Assembly: GCF_016863435.1 (NCBI RefSeq) | Contig: NZ_BOOW01000013.1 | Coordinates: 1 to 64,000, forward strand | Direction: 5' to 3' | DNA length: 64,000 nt | Source of the DNA: Sinosporangium siamense | Lineage (GTDB): Bacteria; Actinomycetota; Actinomycetes; Streptosporangiales; Streptosporangiaceae | Part shown: piece by piece, positions 16,073 through 25,460 of the stretch | How the letters are laid out: each line of letters opens with the position of its first letter | Position numbering within the stretch: the first letter of the stretch is position 1 | Translations under genes and position numbers: made by a program | Notes under the pieces: model-generated | Seen by the model: the letters and a program-made list of their open reading frames with translations, nothing else | The model's database searches: none | What the model was told of the DNA's origin: nothing

Positions 16073-17274
16073 TGTGCGGGCGAGGTCTCCTTCGGCGTGC
16101 GCAGCAGCGCCGAGCCGGCGAGGCCCACCGTCGCCGCGAGCAACGCGCAGATCAGCGCGAACCCGTAGGCGTTGGTCGCCCCGAACATGTCGGTCAGCCG
16201 CCCGCCCGCCCACGCGCCGATGGCGACGCCGAAGCCGACCGCGGTGGAGATCCACGCCATGCCCTCGGTGAGCAGCCCGTTCGGCACCAGCCGCTCCACC
16301 AGGGCGTAGCCGGTGATGATGGTCGGCGAGATGGCGAGGCCGGCGAGGAAGAGCGCGACCGCCATGAGCGCGACGTGGCCGACGAACACGATCGGGACGA
16401 CCCCGACGGCGAAGAACCCCAGTGCGCGCACGAACCTGCTGCGCAGCGAGATCCGCCATTGGCGCGCGCCGAACCAGATGCCCGAGACCAGGCTGCCCCC
16501 GGCGAACGCGCCGAGCATGAGCCCGGCGGCGGCCTTCGAACCCTCCTCCTCGGCGAAGGCCACGGTGATCAGGTCGACGGAACCGAACACCGACCCCATC
16601 GCCAGGAACACGCACGACACGACCGCGACACCCGGGATCAGAATGGGGGACGTGCCGCCGCCGGACCTGCGCGGACGCACGGGCGGCTCGGTGCCGCGCT
16701 GCAGGGCGAACGTGGTGACGCCGATCGTCGTCGACAGGAGCACGACGACCAGCCCGGCGTACTCGCTCACCGTGGTGGCGAGCGCGGTCGCCAGCGCCGG
16801 TCCGCCGACGAAGATCATCTCGTCCATCACCGACTCGAACGAGAACGCCGTGTGCAGCTTCTTGCTGTCGCCCGCCGTCAGATACGACCAGCGCGCTCGC
16901 ACCATCGAGCCGAGCGAGACCGCCGTCGCGCCGACCAGCACACCGGTGGCGAACAACGTCCAGATGGGTGCGCCGGAGCTCGCGAGCAGCATCAGCCCGA
17001 TCAGTGCGGCACCGTGCGCGATGGTGATCGGGATGAGTACCCTGGCCTGGCCGAACCGGTCGACCAGCCGCCCGGAGAGGGGCGCCGAGACGGCGAAGGC
17101 CACCGAGACGGTCGCGGCGATCGCCCCGGCTGTGCCGTACGAGTTGGTGAGGGCGGAGATGAGCAGGACAATGCTGATACCGAGCATGGACATCGGCAGG
17201 CGTCCGACAAATCCGCTGATGACGAAGCCTTTGGCCCCCGGCGTGTTGAAGAGCCCTCGATACGGCCCGACCAC
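16066..17274 (-). CDS. MFS transporter
   Basis: A 402-residue major facilitator with 12 predicted membrane helices. The loop between helices 2 and 3 carries the MFS signature (G-R-L-V-D-R-F-G-Q-A-R), and a large central cytoplasmic loop with P-P-V-R-P-R-R-S-G-G-G separates the two halves. The type is that of drug or metabolite exporters (arabinose-efflux-permease-like); the substrate is unknown. I take the GTG at 17274, preceded by GTGGAG, because it starts just before helix 1; the longer reading to 17394 adds non-conserved sequence. It is divergent from the transglycosylase gene at 17457. Confidence 0.8.
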   Translation of the reverse strand: MVGPYRGLFNTPGAKGFVISGFVGRLPMSMLGISIVLLISALTNSYGTAGAIAATVSVAFAVSAPLSGRLVDRFGQARVLIPITIAHGAALIGLMLLASSGAPIWTLFATGVLVGATAVSLGSMVRARWSYLTAGDSKKLHTAFSFESVMDEMIFVGGPALATALATTVSEYAGLVVVLLSTTIGVTTFALQRGTEPPVRPRRSGGGTSPILIPGVAVVSCVFLAMGSVFGSVDLITVAFAEEEGSKAAAGLMLGAFAGGSLVSGIWFGARQWRISLRSRFVRALGFFAVGVVPIVFVGHVALMAVALFLAGLAISPTIITGYALVERLVPNGLLTEGMAWISTAVGFGVAIGAWAGGRLTDMFGATNAYGFALICALLAATVGLAGSALLRTPKETSPAQA

Positions 17275-17456
17275 GACAACTCCACTTCCGCACGCCTCTG
17301 GCGTGATCGTTCCCTTCCCGACCGTCGGCTGGTCCGGTGACGGTACGGCATTGCACAGGTGGCGCTGGGCCCCTTCCGACCTTGGAGCACCCATACACGG
17401 GCGAGCAAGCGGTTTTCTGGGTCAAGCAACCACCAACAGGGTCTAACGTGTGTCAA

Positions 17457-18902
17457 ATGTCGCGTCTTCCCGGTTGGAAGGTCGTTTTTGCGATTCTCGG
17501 GGTGGTGACCGCACTCTCGGTCGCGGGTGTGAGCCTGTACGTCATCCTCCGCGCGGAGGTACGGCGAAGCGGGGAGTCACCGGTCGTGAACACCTTGGAG
17601 CTGAGCGAAGGCGGCCTAGCGGGCGGGGGACAGTCGGGACCGGTGGGTGATGGCGCTCCGTTCCCGAGCGGTGCGGGACAGTCCGGACCGGCCGGTGGTG
17701 GCGCGCCGGTCGGTGTGGGACAGGCCGGACCGGCGGGTGATGGCGCGCCGGTCGGTGTGGGACAGGCCGGACCGGTGGGTGATGGCGCGCCGGTCGGTAT
17801 GGGAGGTGCCGGGGCCCCGGCCCCGACATCCGCCGCGCTTGACGCCCTCCGCCCGAACACGACAAAGCCTTCCCCCACCCCTTCGGCGGGGACGGCCTCC
17901 CCTGGGGCGCCCCCGCGCGGCGGAGGTCCCGGCGTGACACCCACACCACCCAAACTGCTGGCCATCGCGAAGAGCGCGGTCTCCCGGGAGACCGTCAACC
18001 GGATCTCCCGCCTCAAGCACGTGCAGAAGGTCACCCTCGCCGACGCGGGCGCCGTGCGCGTTTCCGGCCAGGGGATCAGCCTGCTGGCCGTCGACCCCGT
18101 CGAGTTCCGATCCTGGACCCCGAAGGCCATCGCCGACGAGCCCGCCGTGTGGAGCGCCCTCGCCGGGGGCGAGTTCATCGCCGAGATGGCAGCCGCCAAA
18201 CGCCTCGGCCTGCGCCTGGGCGCCCGCTACCAGCTCGGCACCGGCCCCTCCACCCGCCTGGCCGCCTCCGCCACCTTCGGCCTCCCCGGCGTGGACGGCA
18301 TCGTCAGCCTGGACGTGGGGCGCCGGCTCGGCCTGTTCCCCGAAGTGGCCGTCCTCGTCCACACCGCCGACACCCCGCCCGCCACCGTCGGCCGCGGCGT
18401 CGGCCGCCTCCTCGGCAAGGGCGCCCAGATCGTCACCCTCGGCGAACGCCGCGCCCCCACCTCCAAGTCCCCCGCCGCCGCGGCGGCGGCCCCCGCCCGC
18501 GGCGCGCAGAAGGTCATCGTGGGGCGCCCGGCCAGCTACCTGGACCTTTATCGGGCGTCTGCGGCGGTCTGCCCTGGCATGTCGTGGACTGTGCTTGCGG
18601 CCATCGGTCAGGTGGAGAGCTCACATGGCCGCAACAACGGTCCGTCCAGTGCCGGGGCACTTGGCCCCATGCAGTTCATGCCCGCCACCTGGAAGGCATA
18701 CGGGGTGGACGGCGATGGTGACGGCAAGGCCGACATCTGGAGCCCGTACGACGCGGTTCCTTCGGCGGCCAACTACCTGTGTGCGAACGGCGCCAACCAG
18801 GGTGCCCAGAAGCTGCGCAAGGCGCTGTGGTTCTACAACCACTCATGGGCTTACGTAGACAAGGTCCTCGGCGTCGCCCGGGGCTACGAGGCGGCCTACT
18901 GA
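17457..18902 (+). CDS. lytic transglycosylase (SLT) with Gly/Pro repeats
   Basis: A 481-residue envelope enzyme predicted to cleave peptidoglycan glycan strands. A signal anchor spans about residues 8-30. Residues 55-115 are tandem 14-residue units of the form G-Q-A-G-P-x-G-D-G-A-P-V-G-V, then a Pro/Thr linker. A folded region (about 165-340) of unclear family follows, and the C-terminal SLT domain (about 365-480) has V-L-A-A-I-G-Q-V-E-S-S-H-G (catalytic Glu) and G-P-M-Q-F-M-P-A-T-W. The ATG at 17457 precedes the anchor directly; an in-frame GTG lies 9 bp earlier. Confidence 0.88.
   Translation: MSRLPGWKVVFAILGVVTALSVAGVSLYVILRAEVRRSGESPVVNTLELSEGGLAGGGQSGPVGDGAPFPSGAGQSGPAGGGAPVGVGQAGPAGDGAPVGVGQAGPVGDGAPVGMGGAGAPAPTSAALDALRPNTTKPSPTPSAGTASPGAPPRGGGPGVTPTPPKLLAIAKSAVSRETVNRISRLKHVQKVTLADAGAVRVSGQGISLLAVDPVEFRSWTPKAIADEPAVWSALAGGEFIAEMAAAKRLGLRLGARYQLGTGPSTRLAASATFGLPGVDGIVSLDVGRRLGLFPEVAVLVHTADTPPATVGRGVGRLLGKGAQIVTLGERRAPTSKSPAAAAAAPARGAQKVIVGRPASYLDLYRASAAVCPGMSWTVLAAIGQVESSHGRNNGPSSAGALGPMQFMPATWKAYGVDGDGDGKADIWSPYDAVPSAANYLCANGANQGAQKLRKALWFYNHSWAYVDKVLGVARGYEAAY
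17628..17801 (+). repeat. in-frame 42-bp tandem repeats inside the SLT gene
   Basis: Units beginning GGACAG start at 17628, 17676, 17718 and 17760. The last intervals are exactly 42 bp (14 codons); the first is 48 bp because of a six-base insertion. The near-identity of the last units suggests recent duplication by slippage, changing linker length without breaking the frame. Confidence 0.8.
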
Positions 18903-19070
18903 GCGGGGAGGCACACTTCGGCCTGGTTAAAGAGGGGTTCGGGGCAGGTGGTCGCGTTTGCTGTGCTCGTGGCACCGGTGGGGCCTTGGCGGACACAGCA
19001 GGCGTGGTGAGATCCCTTACATGAAGTGATGAGTGCCTGCTGGACTACTCCGGCCTCAGCGTGGAGCTGC

Positions 19071-19369
19071 TGCGGCCCCTCATAGGGGAATGAGGGCGGG
19101 TATGGGTGCCTCGGTGGCGTTGGAGCTCGAAACGTCGAGACCCCTCGTAAGGGGGAGGACACGGTGAAACGCTGACGTACGAGCAGTGCGACGAGTTTCG
19201 ACCCCTCGTAGGGCAACTCGTAGGGCGCATGAGGACGCCTTCTTGCGCCGAGGTCCTCCAAGCTGCATATCCGTTTCGACCCCTCGTAGGGCGCATGAGG
19301 ACTTGCCGGTATATACGCACTCACAACTCCAGGCGCGTCGTTTCGACCCCTCGTAGGGCGCATGAGGAC
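19071..19369 (-). CRISPR. small orphan CRISPR array with decaying end
   Basis: Two identical 30-bp repeats lie at 19273-19302 and 19340-19369 (plus strand begins GTTTCGACCCCTCGTAGGG, ends CGCATGAGGAC). A third copy, 19195-19236, contains a 12-bp internal duplication. Two more degraded copies are recognisable at about 19134-19160 and 19071-19096. Spacers are 34-38 bp and unrelated. Read on the minus strand the repeat ends in GTCGAAAC, like type I/III repeats ending ATTGAAAC. Decay at the low-coordinate end then fits a leader to the right (beyond 19370) and leftward transcription. No cas gene is present in the window. The flanks 18903-19070 and 19370-19603 hold no gene. Confidence 0.75.
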
Positions 19370-19603
19370 CCCAAGGTAAAGGCGCTGGTCCGGAGGTGGT
19401 TGCCAAGGCTGCGGTGGCCAGGTTCCGCAGCAAAACCTCCGGTAGTGAACCAAGCCCTGGGGGGCTGCTGCAAAGCATGGCGGAAGCGTGCGGGCGGCAC
19501 AACCGGTGCCGCGTTCCTGGATGCCGCGCGGGTGGTTGTGTTCGATGTCGGGGGCGGAGCTCTCGGAGGGGGGAGAGTCTGCCCTGCGCCCGGGAAGTGT
19601 GGG

Positions 19604-20575
19604 TCAGGTCGGGCGGCGGCGGGGGGTGGGGCAGCAGGTCAAGGGGCAGGGGGTGGGTTCGGGTTCGGTGAGGAGGTTGGCGATCATCTGGGTGAAGGCC
19701 GGGTGGGTGCCGGCGGTGGCGGCGCGTTCCATGGGGAGGCCGAGGCGGTCGGCCACGTCGCGGGCCTCGACGTCGAGGTCGTAGACGACCTCCATGTGGT
19801 CGGAGATGAAGCCGATGGGCACCACCACGGCGGCGGCGGTGCCTCTCTTGTGGAGGTCTTCCAGGTGGTCGCAGATGTCGGGTTCGAGCCAGGGGATCTC
19901 AGGCGGGCCGCTGCGGCTCTGCCAGACGAGGTCGTACGGCCTTGAGATGCCCAGGGACTTGCTGACCAGGTGCGCGACGTGGTGGAGCTGGGCCTGGTAG
20001 GCGCCGCCGGTGGGCCCCGCCGTACTGGCCATGGAAAGAGGGATGCTGTGGGCGACGAAGACGAGCCGGGCGTCGCCGCGGACGGCCTCGGGGAGGCGGG
20101 CGATGGCCTGGGCGGTGTGGTCGGCCATGGCGGCGATGAAGCCGGGGTGGTCGAAGTAGTTGCGGAACTTGACGATCTCCGGCGCGCCTTCGACGGCGGC
20201 GCGGGCCTGGTCGATGTCGTCGCGGTATTGCCGGCAGGCGGAGTATGACGCGTAGGCGGCTGTCACGAAGGCTGCGGCCTTCTGGACGCCGTCGGCCGCC
20301 ATCTGGCGCACCGTGTCGGTGAGGAAGGGGTGCCAGTTGCGGTTGCCCCAGTAGATCGGGAGGTCCACCAGGGGGCGGACGGCTTCGATCAGGTCCCGGC
20401 ACTGCTGATTGATCGGGCTGACACCGCCGAACTGCTGGTAGTGAGCCTCGACTTCCTTGAGGCGAGCCGCGGGCACGCCTCTTCCCCGGACGACGTTTTC
20501 CAGGAAGGGCAGCACGTCGGAGGGCTTCTCCGGCCCACCGAACGACACGATGAGCAGTGCGTCATAGGTCCCCAT
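19604..20575 (-). CDS. cpfC: coproporphyrin III ferrochelatase
   Basis: Inserts iron into coproporphyrin III in the coproporphyrin-dependent haem pathway used by Actinobacteria (also called hemH). The 323-residue protein starts at the ATG 20575 preceded by GAGG, with the family opening Y-D-A-L-L-I-V-S-F-G-G-P-E. The catalytic His lies in V-F-V-A-H-S-I-P (about residue 180) and the conserved Glu in F-I-S-D-H-M-E-V-V-Y-D-L-D. A Cys in S-A-C-R-Q-Y and three clustered C-terminal Cys (P-C-P-L-T-C-C) fit the [2Fe-2S] cluster described for actinobacterial ferrochelatases. It is transcribed alone. Confidence 0.92.
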   Translation of the reverse strand: MGTYDALLIVSFGGPEKPSDVLPFLENVVRGRGVPAARLKEVEAHYQQFGGVSPINQQCRDLIEAVRPLVDLPIYWGNRNWHPFLTDTVRQMAADGVQKAAAFVTAAYASYSACRQYRDDIDQARAAVEGAPEIVKFRNYFDHPGFIAAMADHTAQAIARLPEAVRGDARLVFVAHSIPLSMASTAGPTGGAYQAQLHHVAHLVSKSLGISRPYDLVWQSRSGPPEIPWLEPDICDHLEDLHKRGTAAAVVVPIGFISDHMEVVYDLDVEARDVADRLGLPMERAATAGTHPAFTQMIANLLTEPEPTPCPLTCCPTPRRRPT

Positions 20576-20864
20576 GGTCCTCATCCAACCGTATCGGGGT
20601 GTCGCTCTACGAACCGCTGCCGCCTTCGCGAGCGACGGGACTGTTGAGGGGAACGGGGTTTGTCGGGCATTGCGGTGATTCGTGGATTTGGTGGCTGCGG
20701 GTTTGGGTTCGTGGTCATGGGGCTGGGGACAAGGGTGCTTTGTCGTGTCTGGATGGGGTTTGTTGCGGGGGGCTCGGGGGCTGGGAGCTGCATATTTGCT
20801 TGTTGTACATCGTTGCTGAGTAGTGCCATGAGGGGGATGCGGGGATCTGCTCTCCATCGCACTG

Positions 20865-20883
20865 GGAAAGCGCTTCGCTTTCC
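20865..20883 (+). other. hairpin just upstream of the collagen-like gene
   Basis: GGAAAGCG and CGCTTTCC pair perfectly around a CTT loop, 27 bp before the TTG start. It could form in the 5' leader and affect translation, or end transcription entering from the left. The rest of 20585-20864 is G/T-rich and holds nothing I can name. Confidence 0.4.
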
Positions 20884-20909
20884 GTGCTGGATGAGTAAGA
20901 GGGCGTAAA

Positions 20910-22118
20910 TTGACTCTATTTCGGAAATCTGGGCTGGTGAGCCTGGGTGTCGATAGGGCGGGCGGCGGTGTTGCCGGCCTCGCCGCTGCCGCATTGGTGT
21001 TGTTCGTGGGGTTCACCGGCTTCGCAGGGTTCGCCGGGGGAGTGGCGGTGGCTCACTCCGCGGAAGTGCCCGGCGGGGCGCAGGGGAGCCCCTGTGCGGA
21101 GGCGCCCCTGCGGGTGGACCCCGCACGGGGCGGCCCCGTCCCCGACTGGGATCCCGAGCTTCTGAGCGAAGTGTGCTGTAGCAAAAAGTGGAATAGGCGC
21201 ACGTGCGCCCGAGGCCCCGCCGGCCCCAGAGGCCCCGAGGGGCCGGCCGGCCCTGCCGGGCCGAGAGGCGAGCAGGGAGAGAGCGGTGCCGCCGGTCCTG
21301 CCGGTCCTGCCGGTCCCGCCGGGCCTGACGGTCCTCCTGGCCCCGCGGGTTCCGCGGGGCAGACCGGTCCCGCCGGTCCCGCCGGTCCCGCCGGTCCTGC
21401 GGGTGCGGTGGGCCCTGCCGGTCCTGCGGGTGCGGTGGGCCCTGCCGGTCCTGTGGGTGCGGCCGGGCCCGCCGGAAGCACCGGTCCTGTGGGTCCTGCG
21501 GGCGCGGTGGGTCCGGCCGGTCCCGCTGGTGAGACCGGCTCTGTGGGGCCTGCCGGGCCTACCGGTGACACCGGTCCCGTCGGCCCGACGGGTCCCGCCG
21601 GCCCTGCGGGGGCGGTGGGCCCTGTGGGTCCTGCCGGTCCTACCGGTGAGACTGGCCCTGCCGGTTCCGTGGGTCCCGCCGGTCCTACGGGTGAGACTGG
21701 TCCGGTAGGCCCCGTGGGTCCCGCCGGCCCTGCAGGCCCTGCCGGTGAGACCGGTCCTGCGGGTGCTACCGGCCCCGCAGGTCCTACCGGCGCCGCCGGT
21801 CCCGCGGGGCCGATTGTGACCGGGACGCTTTTCGGGGTCCACAACTTCGAAGCGATCGCGAGAAACGGTCTGGTGCAGATACGGGATGAAAGAACCACTC
21901 CCGCATGGCACTCCTTCGGCACCCTCTTGGGCATCCCGCCAAACGTCGTCAGCGTCGCCCTCGCGGGCACCCAGGGCAGCGGTCTCCGGATCACTGTGGC
22001 CGAGGTAGGCGGCGGGGTCTACTTCAGCGATTGCACGGTCGAGCCCACACCGGGTACGGGGGCCAACCCCGCCTGGCCGAACAACTGCACCACCTTCACC
22101 AACATCTCACCCCCCTGA
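20910..22118 (+). CDS. secreted collagen-like protein
   Basis: A 402-residue predicted surface or secreted protein. An N-terminal hydrophobic signal (about 20-48, ending V-A-H-S-A) is followed by a 50-residue region with four Cys. Then come 67 uninterrupted Gly-X-Y triplets (21213-21815), rich in GPA, GPV and GET, which should form a collagen triple helix. A ~100-residue C-terminal domain with two Cys (F-S-D-C, N-N-C-T) probably trimerises or binds a ligand. The TTG start follows AGAGGG; a GTG at 20937 is an alternative. Proline hydroxylation is not expected in bacteria. Codon-level repetition suggests the array expands or contracts. Confidence 0.85.
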   Translation: MTLFRKSGLVSLGVDRAGGGVAGLAAAALVLFVGFTGFAGFAGGVAVAHSAEVPGGAQGSPCAEAPLRVDPARGGPVPDWDPELLSEVCCSKKWNRRTCARGPAGPRGPEGPAGPAGPRGEQGESGAAGPAGPAGPAGPDGPPGPAGSAGQTGPAGPAGPAGPAGAVGPAGPAGAVGPAGPVGAAGPAGSTGPVGPAGAVGPAGPAGETGSVGPAGPTGDTGPVGPTGPAGPAGAVGPVGPAGPTGETGPAGSVGPAGPTGETGPVGPVGPAGPAGPAGETGPAGATGPAGPTGAAGPAGPIVTGTLFGVHNFEAIARNGLVQIRDERTTPAWHSFGTLLGIPPNVVSVALAGTQGSGLRITVAEVGGGVYFSDCTVEPTPGTGANPAWPNNCTTFTNISPP

Positions 22119-22156
22119 CCGCAGAGGGAGGGGAGACAGAGCACGCTGATGCCACA

Positions 22157-22210
22157 TCGGCCCTCGCGAACCGCGAGCATGCATGGGCATGCCACCTCCG
22201 CGAGGGCCGA
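22157..22210 (+). terminator. terminator of the collagen-like gene
   Basis: TCGGCCCTCGCG (22157-22168) pairs perfectly with CGCGAGGGCCGA (22199-22210). Inside the 30-base loop a second hairpin GCATGC-ATGG-GCATGC is possible. This lies 38 bp after the stop codon and forms a strong structure without a T run. Confidence 0.65.
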
Positions 22211-22269
22211 CCGGCACACACCAAGCAGGAGTACGGCGAAAGCCCCCGGCACCCCACCCAGGAGAGCGG

Positions 22270-22297
22270 TTGATCAAGAGCGCGCGCGGGGTAGGTT
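22270..22297 (+). promoter_or_regulatory. leaderless promoter of the S9 peptidase gene
   Basis: TTGATC (22270-22275), a 16-bp spacer and TAGGTT (22292-22297) fit the actinobacterial SigA consensus. The GTG start codon at 22305 is seven bases after the -10 and has no Shine-Dalgarno sequence, so transcription should begin at or next to the start codon. Confidence 0.55.
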
Positions 22298-22304
22298 CGG
22301 ATAG

Positions 22305-24290
22305 GTGACCCCATTTAATGATATTCGGGCCTATGTGGGCACACAGCGTGTGCTCTCGCTACGACTGTCCCCGGACGGTCAGCGGCTCGTCGCCGCCGTG
22401 CAGGCCCTGAACTCCGACGGCAAATCCTACGGAACGTCGCTGTGGTCGGTCCCAACCAGTGCCACCGGTGGTCATCCGCGACGTCTGACCAGGTCAGCCA
22501 AGGGCGAGAGCGGCGCCGCGTTCACCCCCGACGGCGATCTGCTGTTCACCTCACGCAGGCCCGACCCGGGCGGTGAGGGCGATGAGGACGTGCCCGCGTT
22601 GTGGCTGCTGCCCGCCGACGGGGGAGAGGCACGTAAGATCGCCGACCGGCCGGGAGGCATCGCCGAGGTCCGTGCGGGGGGATCCGCCACGGTGTTCCTC
22701 GCCGACGTGCTGCCGGGTGATGCGAGCCTGGAAGCCGAACGCCGCAAGGCCAGGAAGGACGCCGGCATCAGCGCCGTGCTCCACGAGGGCTACCCCGTCC
22801 GCTATTGGGACGCCGACCTCGGACCGGGCCAGAGGCGCATGTTCGCCGCCACGGGCGGCGCCGGCGAGAGCCTCGACGGCGTCGAGGACGTCACCCCCGA
22901 TCCCGGGCGCGCCCTCGACAACGCGTCGTTCGACGTCACGCCGGACGGCGCCGCCGCCGTCACCACCTGGTGGAACCCCCAGCCGAACGCCGAGATGCGC
23001 ACCGACCTGGTCCGCGTCGATCTCGCCGGCCGGACTCGCCGCACGCTTGCCGCGCAGGACGGCTACGACTTCACCGGCCCGGTCCGGATCTCCCCCGACG
23101 GCCGCTACGTCACCTGCCTGCGCGAGAGCCACTCCTCCCCGGACCGCGTGCCGGAGATCACGCTCTGCGTGATCGACCTCGGCACCGGCGACCTCACCGT
23201 CCTCGGCGGCGACCTGTGGCCGGGCGACGTGGCGTGGGCGCCGGACTCGGCCTCGCTGTACGCCGTCGCCGACCACAGGGGCCGCCGCCCGGTGTTCCGC
23301 TACACCCTCGACGGCGCGGAGCCGGTACGGCTCACGCCGGACGACGCCGCCTACTACTCGTTGTGCCCGGCCCCCGACGGCACCGGCCTGTACGCCCTGC
23401 GCAGCGGCGTCGGGATCACCCCCGGCCCGGTGCGGATCGCCCTCGACGGCACGGTCGAGGAGTTGCCGTCGCCCGCGCTCAGGCTCGACCTCCCCGGCAC
23501 GCTTACCGAGATCTCCGCTCCCGCTCCCGACGGGACCGAGATCCGGTCCTGGCTCGTCCTCCCCGAGGGGGCGAGCTCCGACGAGCCCGCCCCGCTGCTG
23601 CTGTGGGTGCACGGCGGCCCTGTCGCCAGCTGGAACGACTGGTCGTGGCGCTGGAATCCGTGGATCATGGCCGCGGCCGGCTACGCCGTACTCCTGCCGG
23701 ACCCCTGCCTGTCCTCCGGGTACGGCTCGCGCATGCTTGAGCGTGGCTGGGCCGACTGGGGGCCCGCCACCGAGGCCGACCTCATGGCGGTCACCGCCGC
23801 CTGCCAGGCGCGGCCCGACATCGACGAGAGCCGCACGGGGCTGATGGGCGGCTCCTTCGGCGGCTATATGGCCAACTGGCTCGCAGGACACACGACCGGC
23901 TGGAAGGCGGTCGTCACGCACGCCTCGTTGTGGCACCTCGACCAGTTCGCCGGCACGACCGACGTCGCGAGCTACTGGGAGCGGGAGTTCGGCCCCGTCG
24001 GCTCCGACCTCTACCGGACGCTTTCACCGCACACCGCCCTGGAGAATATCTCGGCACCCATGCTGGTGATCCACGGCGACAAGGACTACCGCGTGCCGAT
24101 CGGGGAGGCGCTGCGCCTTTGGCGCGATCTCCAGCGCACCGGGGTAGAAGGGAAGTTCCTCTACTTTCCCGATGAGAACCACTGGATTCTCAAGCCGGGG
24201 AACATCGTCGCCTGGTACGAAACATGCCTGGCCTTCCTGGCCCAGCACGTCCTCGGCCAAGAGTGGAAACGTCCGGAGAGCCTCGCATGA
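22305..24290 (+). CDS. S9-family prolyl oligopeptidase-like serine peptidase
   Basis: A 661-residue cytoplasmic peptidase of the S9 (acylaminoacyl-peptidase/DPP-IV-like) family. Residues 1-400 form a beta-propeller made of WD-like blades (repeated S-P-D-G-R and P-D-S-A-S-L turns). The C-terminal alpha/beta-hydrolase domain has L-L-W-V-H-G-G-P, the nucleophile elbow G-G-S-F-G-G-Y (Ser about 517), V-I-H-G-D-K-D-Y-R-V-P (Asp about 594) and D-E-N-H-W (His about 625). Its stop overlaps the start of the inositol monophosphatase gene as ATGA, so the two are translationally coupled, though a metabolic link is not obvious. Confidence 0.92.
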   Translation: MTPFNDIRAYVGTQRVLSLRLSPDGQRLVAAVQALNSDGKSYGTSLWSVPTSATGGHPRRLTRSAKGESGAAFTPDGDLLFTSRRPDPGGEGDEDVPALWLLPADGGEARKIADRPGGIAEVRAGGSATVFLADVLPGDASLEAERRKARKDAGISAVLHEGYPVRYWDADLGPGQRRMFAATGGAGESLDGVEDVTPDPGRALDNASFDVTPDGAAAVTTWWNPQPNAEMRTDLVRVDLAGRTRRTLAAQDGYDFTGPVRISPDGRYVTCLRESHSSPDRVPEITLCVIDLGTGDLTVLGGDLWPGDVAWAPDSASLYAVADHRGRRPVFRYTLDGAEPVRLTPDDAAYYSLCPAPDGTGLYALRSGVGITPGPVRIALDGTVEELPSPALRLDLPGTLTEISAPAPDGTEIRSWLVLPEGASSDEPAPLLLWVHGGPVASWNDWSWRWNPWIMAAAGYAVLLPDPCLSSGYGSRMLERGWADWGPATEADLMAVTAACQARPDIDESRTGLMGGSFGGYMANWLAGHTTGWKAVVTHASLWHLDQFAGTTDVASYWEREFGPVGSDLYRTLSPHTALENISAPMLVIHGDKDYRVPIGEALRLWRDLQRTGVEGKFLYFPDENHWILKPGNIVAWYETCLAFLAQHVLGQEWKRPESLA

Positions 24291-25075
24291 CCGAACTTCT
24301 GGCCCTAGCGGAGAACATCGCCCGTGAAGCCGGTGCGATGTTGCTGGCCAAACGCCCGGACCGGCCCGAGGTGCTCACCACCAAGTCCACCGACACCGAC
24401 ATCGTCACCGCCCTCGACCGCGCCGCCGAGGAGCTGATCCGCGCGCGCATCGCCGAGGCCAGGCCCGACGACGGAGTCCTGGGCGAGGAGGAGGGCGACA
24501 CCCCCGGCGCCAGCGGCGTGCGGTGGATCGTGGACCCCATCGACGGCACGGTCAACTTCCTGTACGGCGTGCCCGCCTGGGCCGTCAGCATCGCCGTCGA
24601 GGTCGACGGGCAGGTGGTCGCCGGAGTCGTCAACGTGGTGCCCCTGGGCGAGGTCTACACCGCGAGCCTCGGCGGCGGCGCCCACCTCAACGGCGATCGC
24701 ATCACCTGCAACACCGGCGTGCCGCTGCCCGCGGCCCTGGTGGCCACCGGCTTCGGCTACGCCCCCGGCCGCCGCGTCGTCCAGGCCGAGGTGCTCACCC
24801 AGGTCCTGCCCCACGTGCGCGACATCCGCAGGATGGGCTCGGCCGCGGCCGACCTGTGCGCGGTCGCCGCCGGGCGGGTCGACGCCTACTACGAGCGCGG
24901 CGCCAACGCGTGGGACTTCGCCGCCGGCGGCCTGATCGCCACCGAGGCCGGCGCCGCCTTCGGCGGCCTGCGCGGCACACCCCCCAACCCCGAGATGATC
25001 CTCTGCGCCGCCCCGGACCTCTTCACCGCCCTGCACGACCTCCTCCTCCCCCTCAACCCCGAACGCGACGCCTGA
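24287..25075 (+). CDS. inositol monophosphatase family protein (SuhB-like)
   Basis: A 262-residue Mg2+-dependent sugar-phosphate phosphatase, most likely hydrolysing inositol-1-phosphate for inositol lipid or mycothiol synthesis. Motifs: T-K-S-T-D-T-D-I-V-T (substrate/Li region), G-E-E-E-G (about 65), W-I-V-D-P-I-D-G-T-V-N-F (metal Asp, about 80-90) and A-N-A-W-D-F-A-A-G (about 205-213). The ATG sits in an ATGA overlap with the S9 peptidase stop, with GGAG upstream. In mycobacteria suhB (Rv2701c, from memory) also lies near the DUF4193 gene and dut, as it does here. Fructose-1,6-bisphosphatase or histidinol phosphatase activity is an alternative. Confidence 0.88.
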   Translation: MTELLALAENIAREAGAMLLAKRPDRPEVLTTKSTDTDIVTALDRAAEELIRARIAEARPDDGVLGEEEGDTPGASGVRWIVDPIDGTVNFLYGVPAWAVSIAVEVDGQVVAGVVNVVPLGEVYTASLGGGAHLNGDRITCNTGVPLPAALVATGFGYAPGRRVVQAEVLTQVLPHVRDIRRMGSAAADLCAVAAGRVDAYYERGANAWDFAAGGLIATEAGAAFGGLRGTPPNPEMILCAAPDLFTALHDLLLPLNPERDA

Positions 25076-25460
25076 CCCACGACGGGCTCCGAATACGGCA
25101 GAAGCTCGCCAGGCCCCACCGCCCCCGCGAGCATCGCGAGGCGATCACACCGGGCCGGGCGGGCTTCGCCGTACGACCACGCGCGTGATCTGTGACGTAT
25201 ATCGCAGGTCGGCGGACCGCAACGCTGTTCGCCGACCGCTGTGGCGGCGGATCGCCACGGCTCACCACCCTTGTGGCACATGTGTGAGCCGAGGCGCGCC
25301 GGCGCCAGTTCGGTGAGAGGTGCTCGCAACCGGCCACTCCTTGAGAGCTCGCCCAAATCGTGGCTCTGCCGTACATGAAGCCGCCCCGCTCGCCACAACC
25401 CGGGAAGGCATGGTGAGCAGGGCGTTTGTGCTGTTTTCCGGCGATCGCAGTCGAGGGGAA

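Noticed and set aside
19060-19500. Short minus-strand ORFs across the CRISPR repeats (P-Y-E-G-S-K repeated)
   Set aside because: They are translations of the CRISPR repeat itself; period and spacers explain them better than protein.
20891-20908. Five-codon leader ORF before the collagen-like gene
   Set aside because: Too short; it coincides with the ribosome-binding region of the TTG start and is probably chance.
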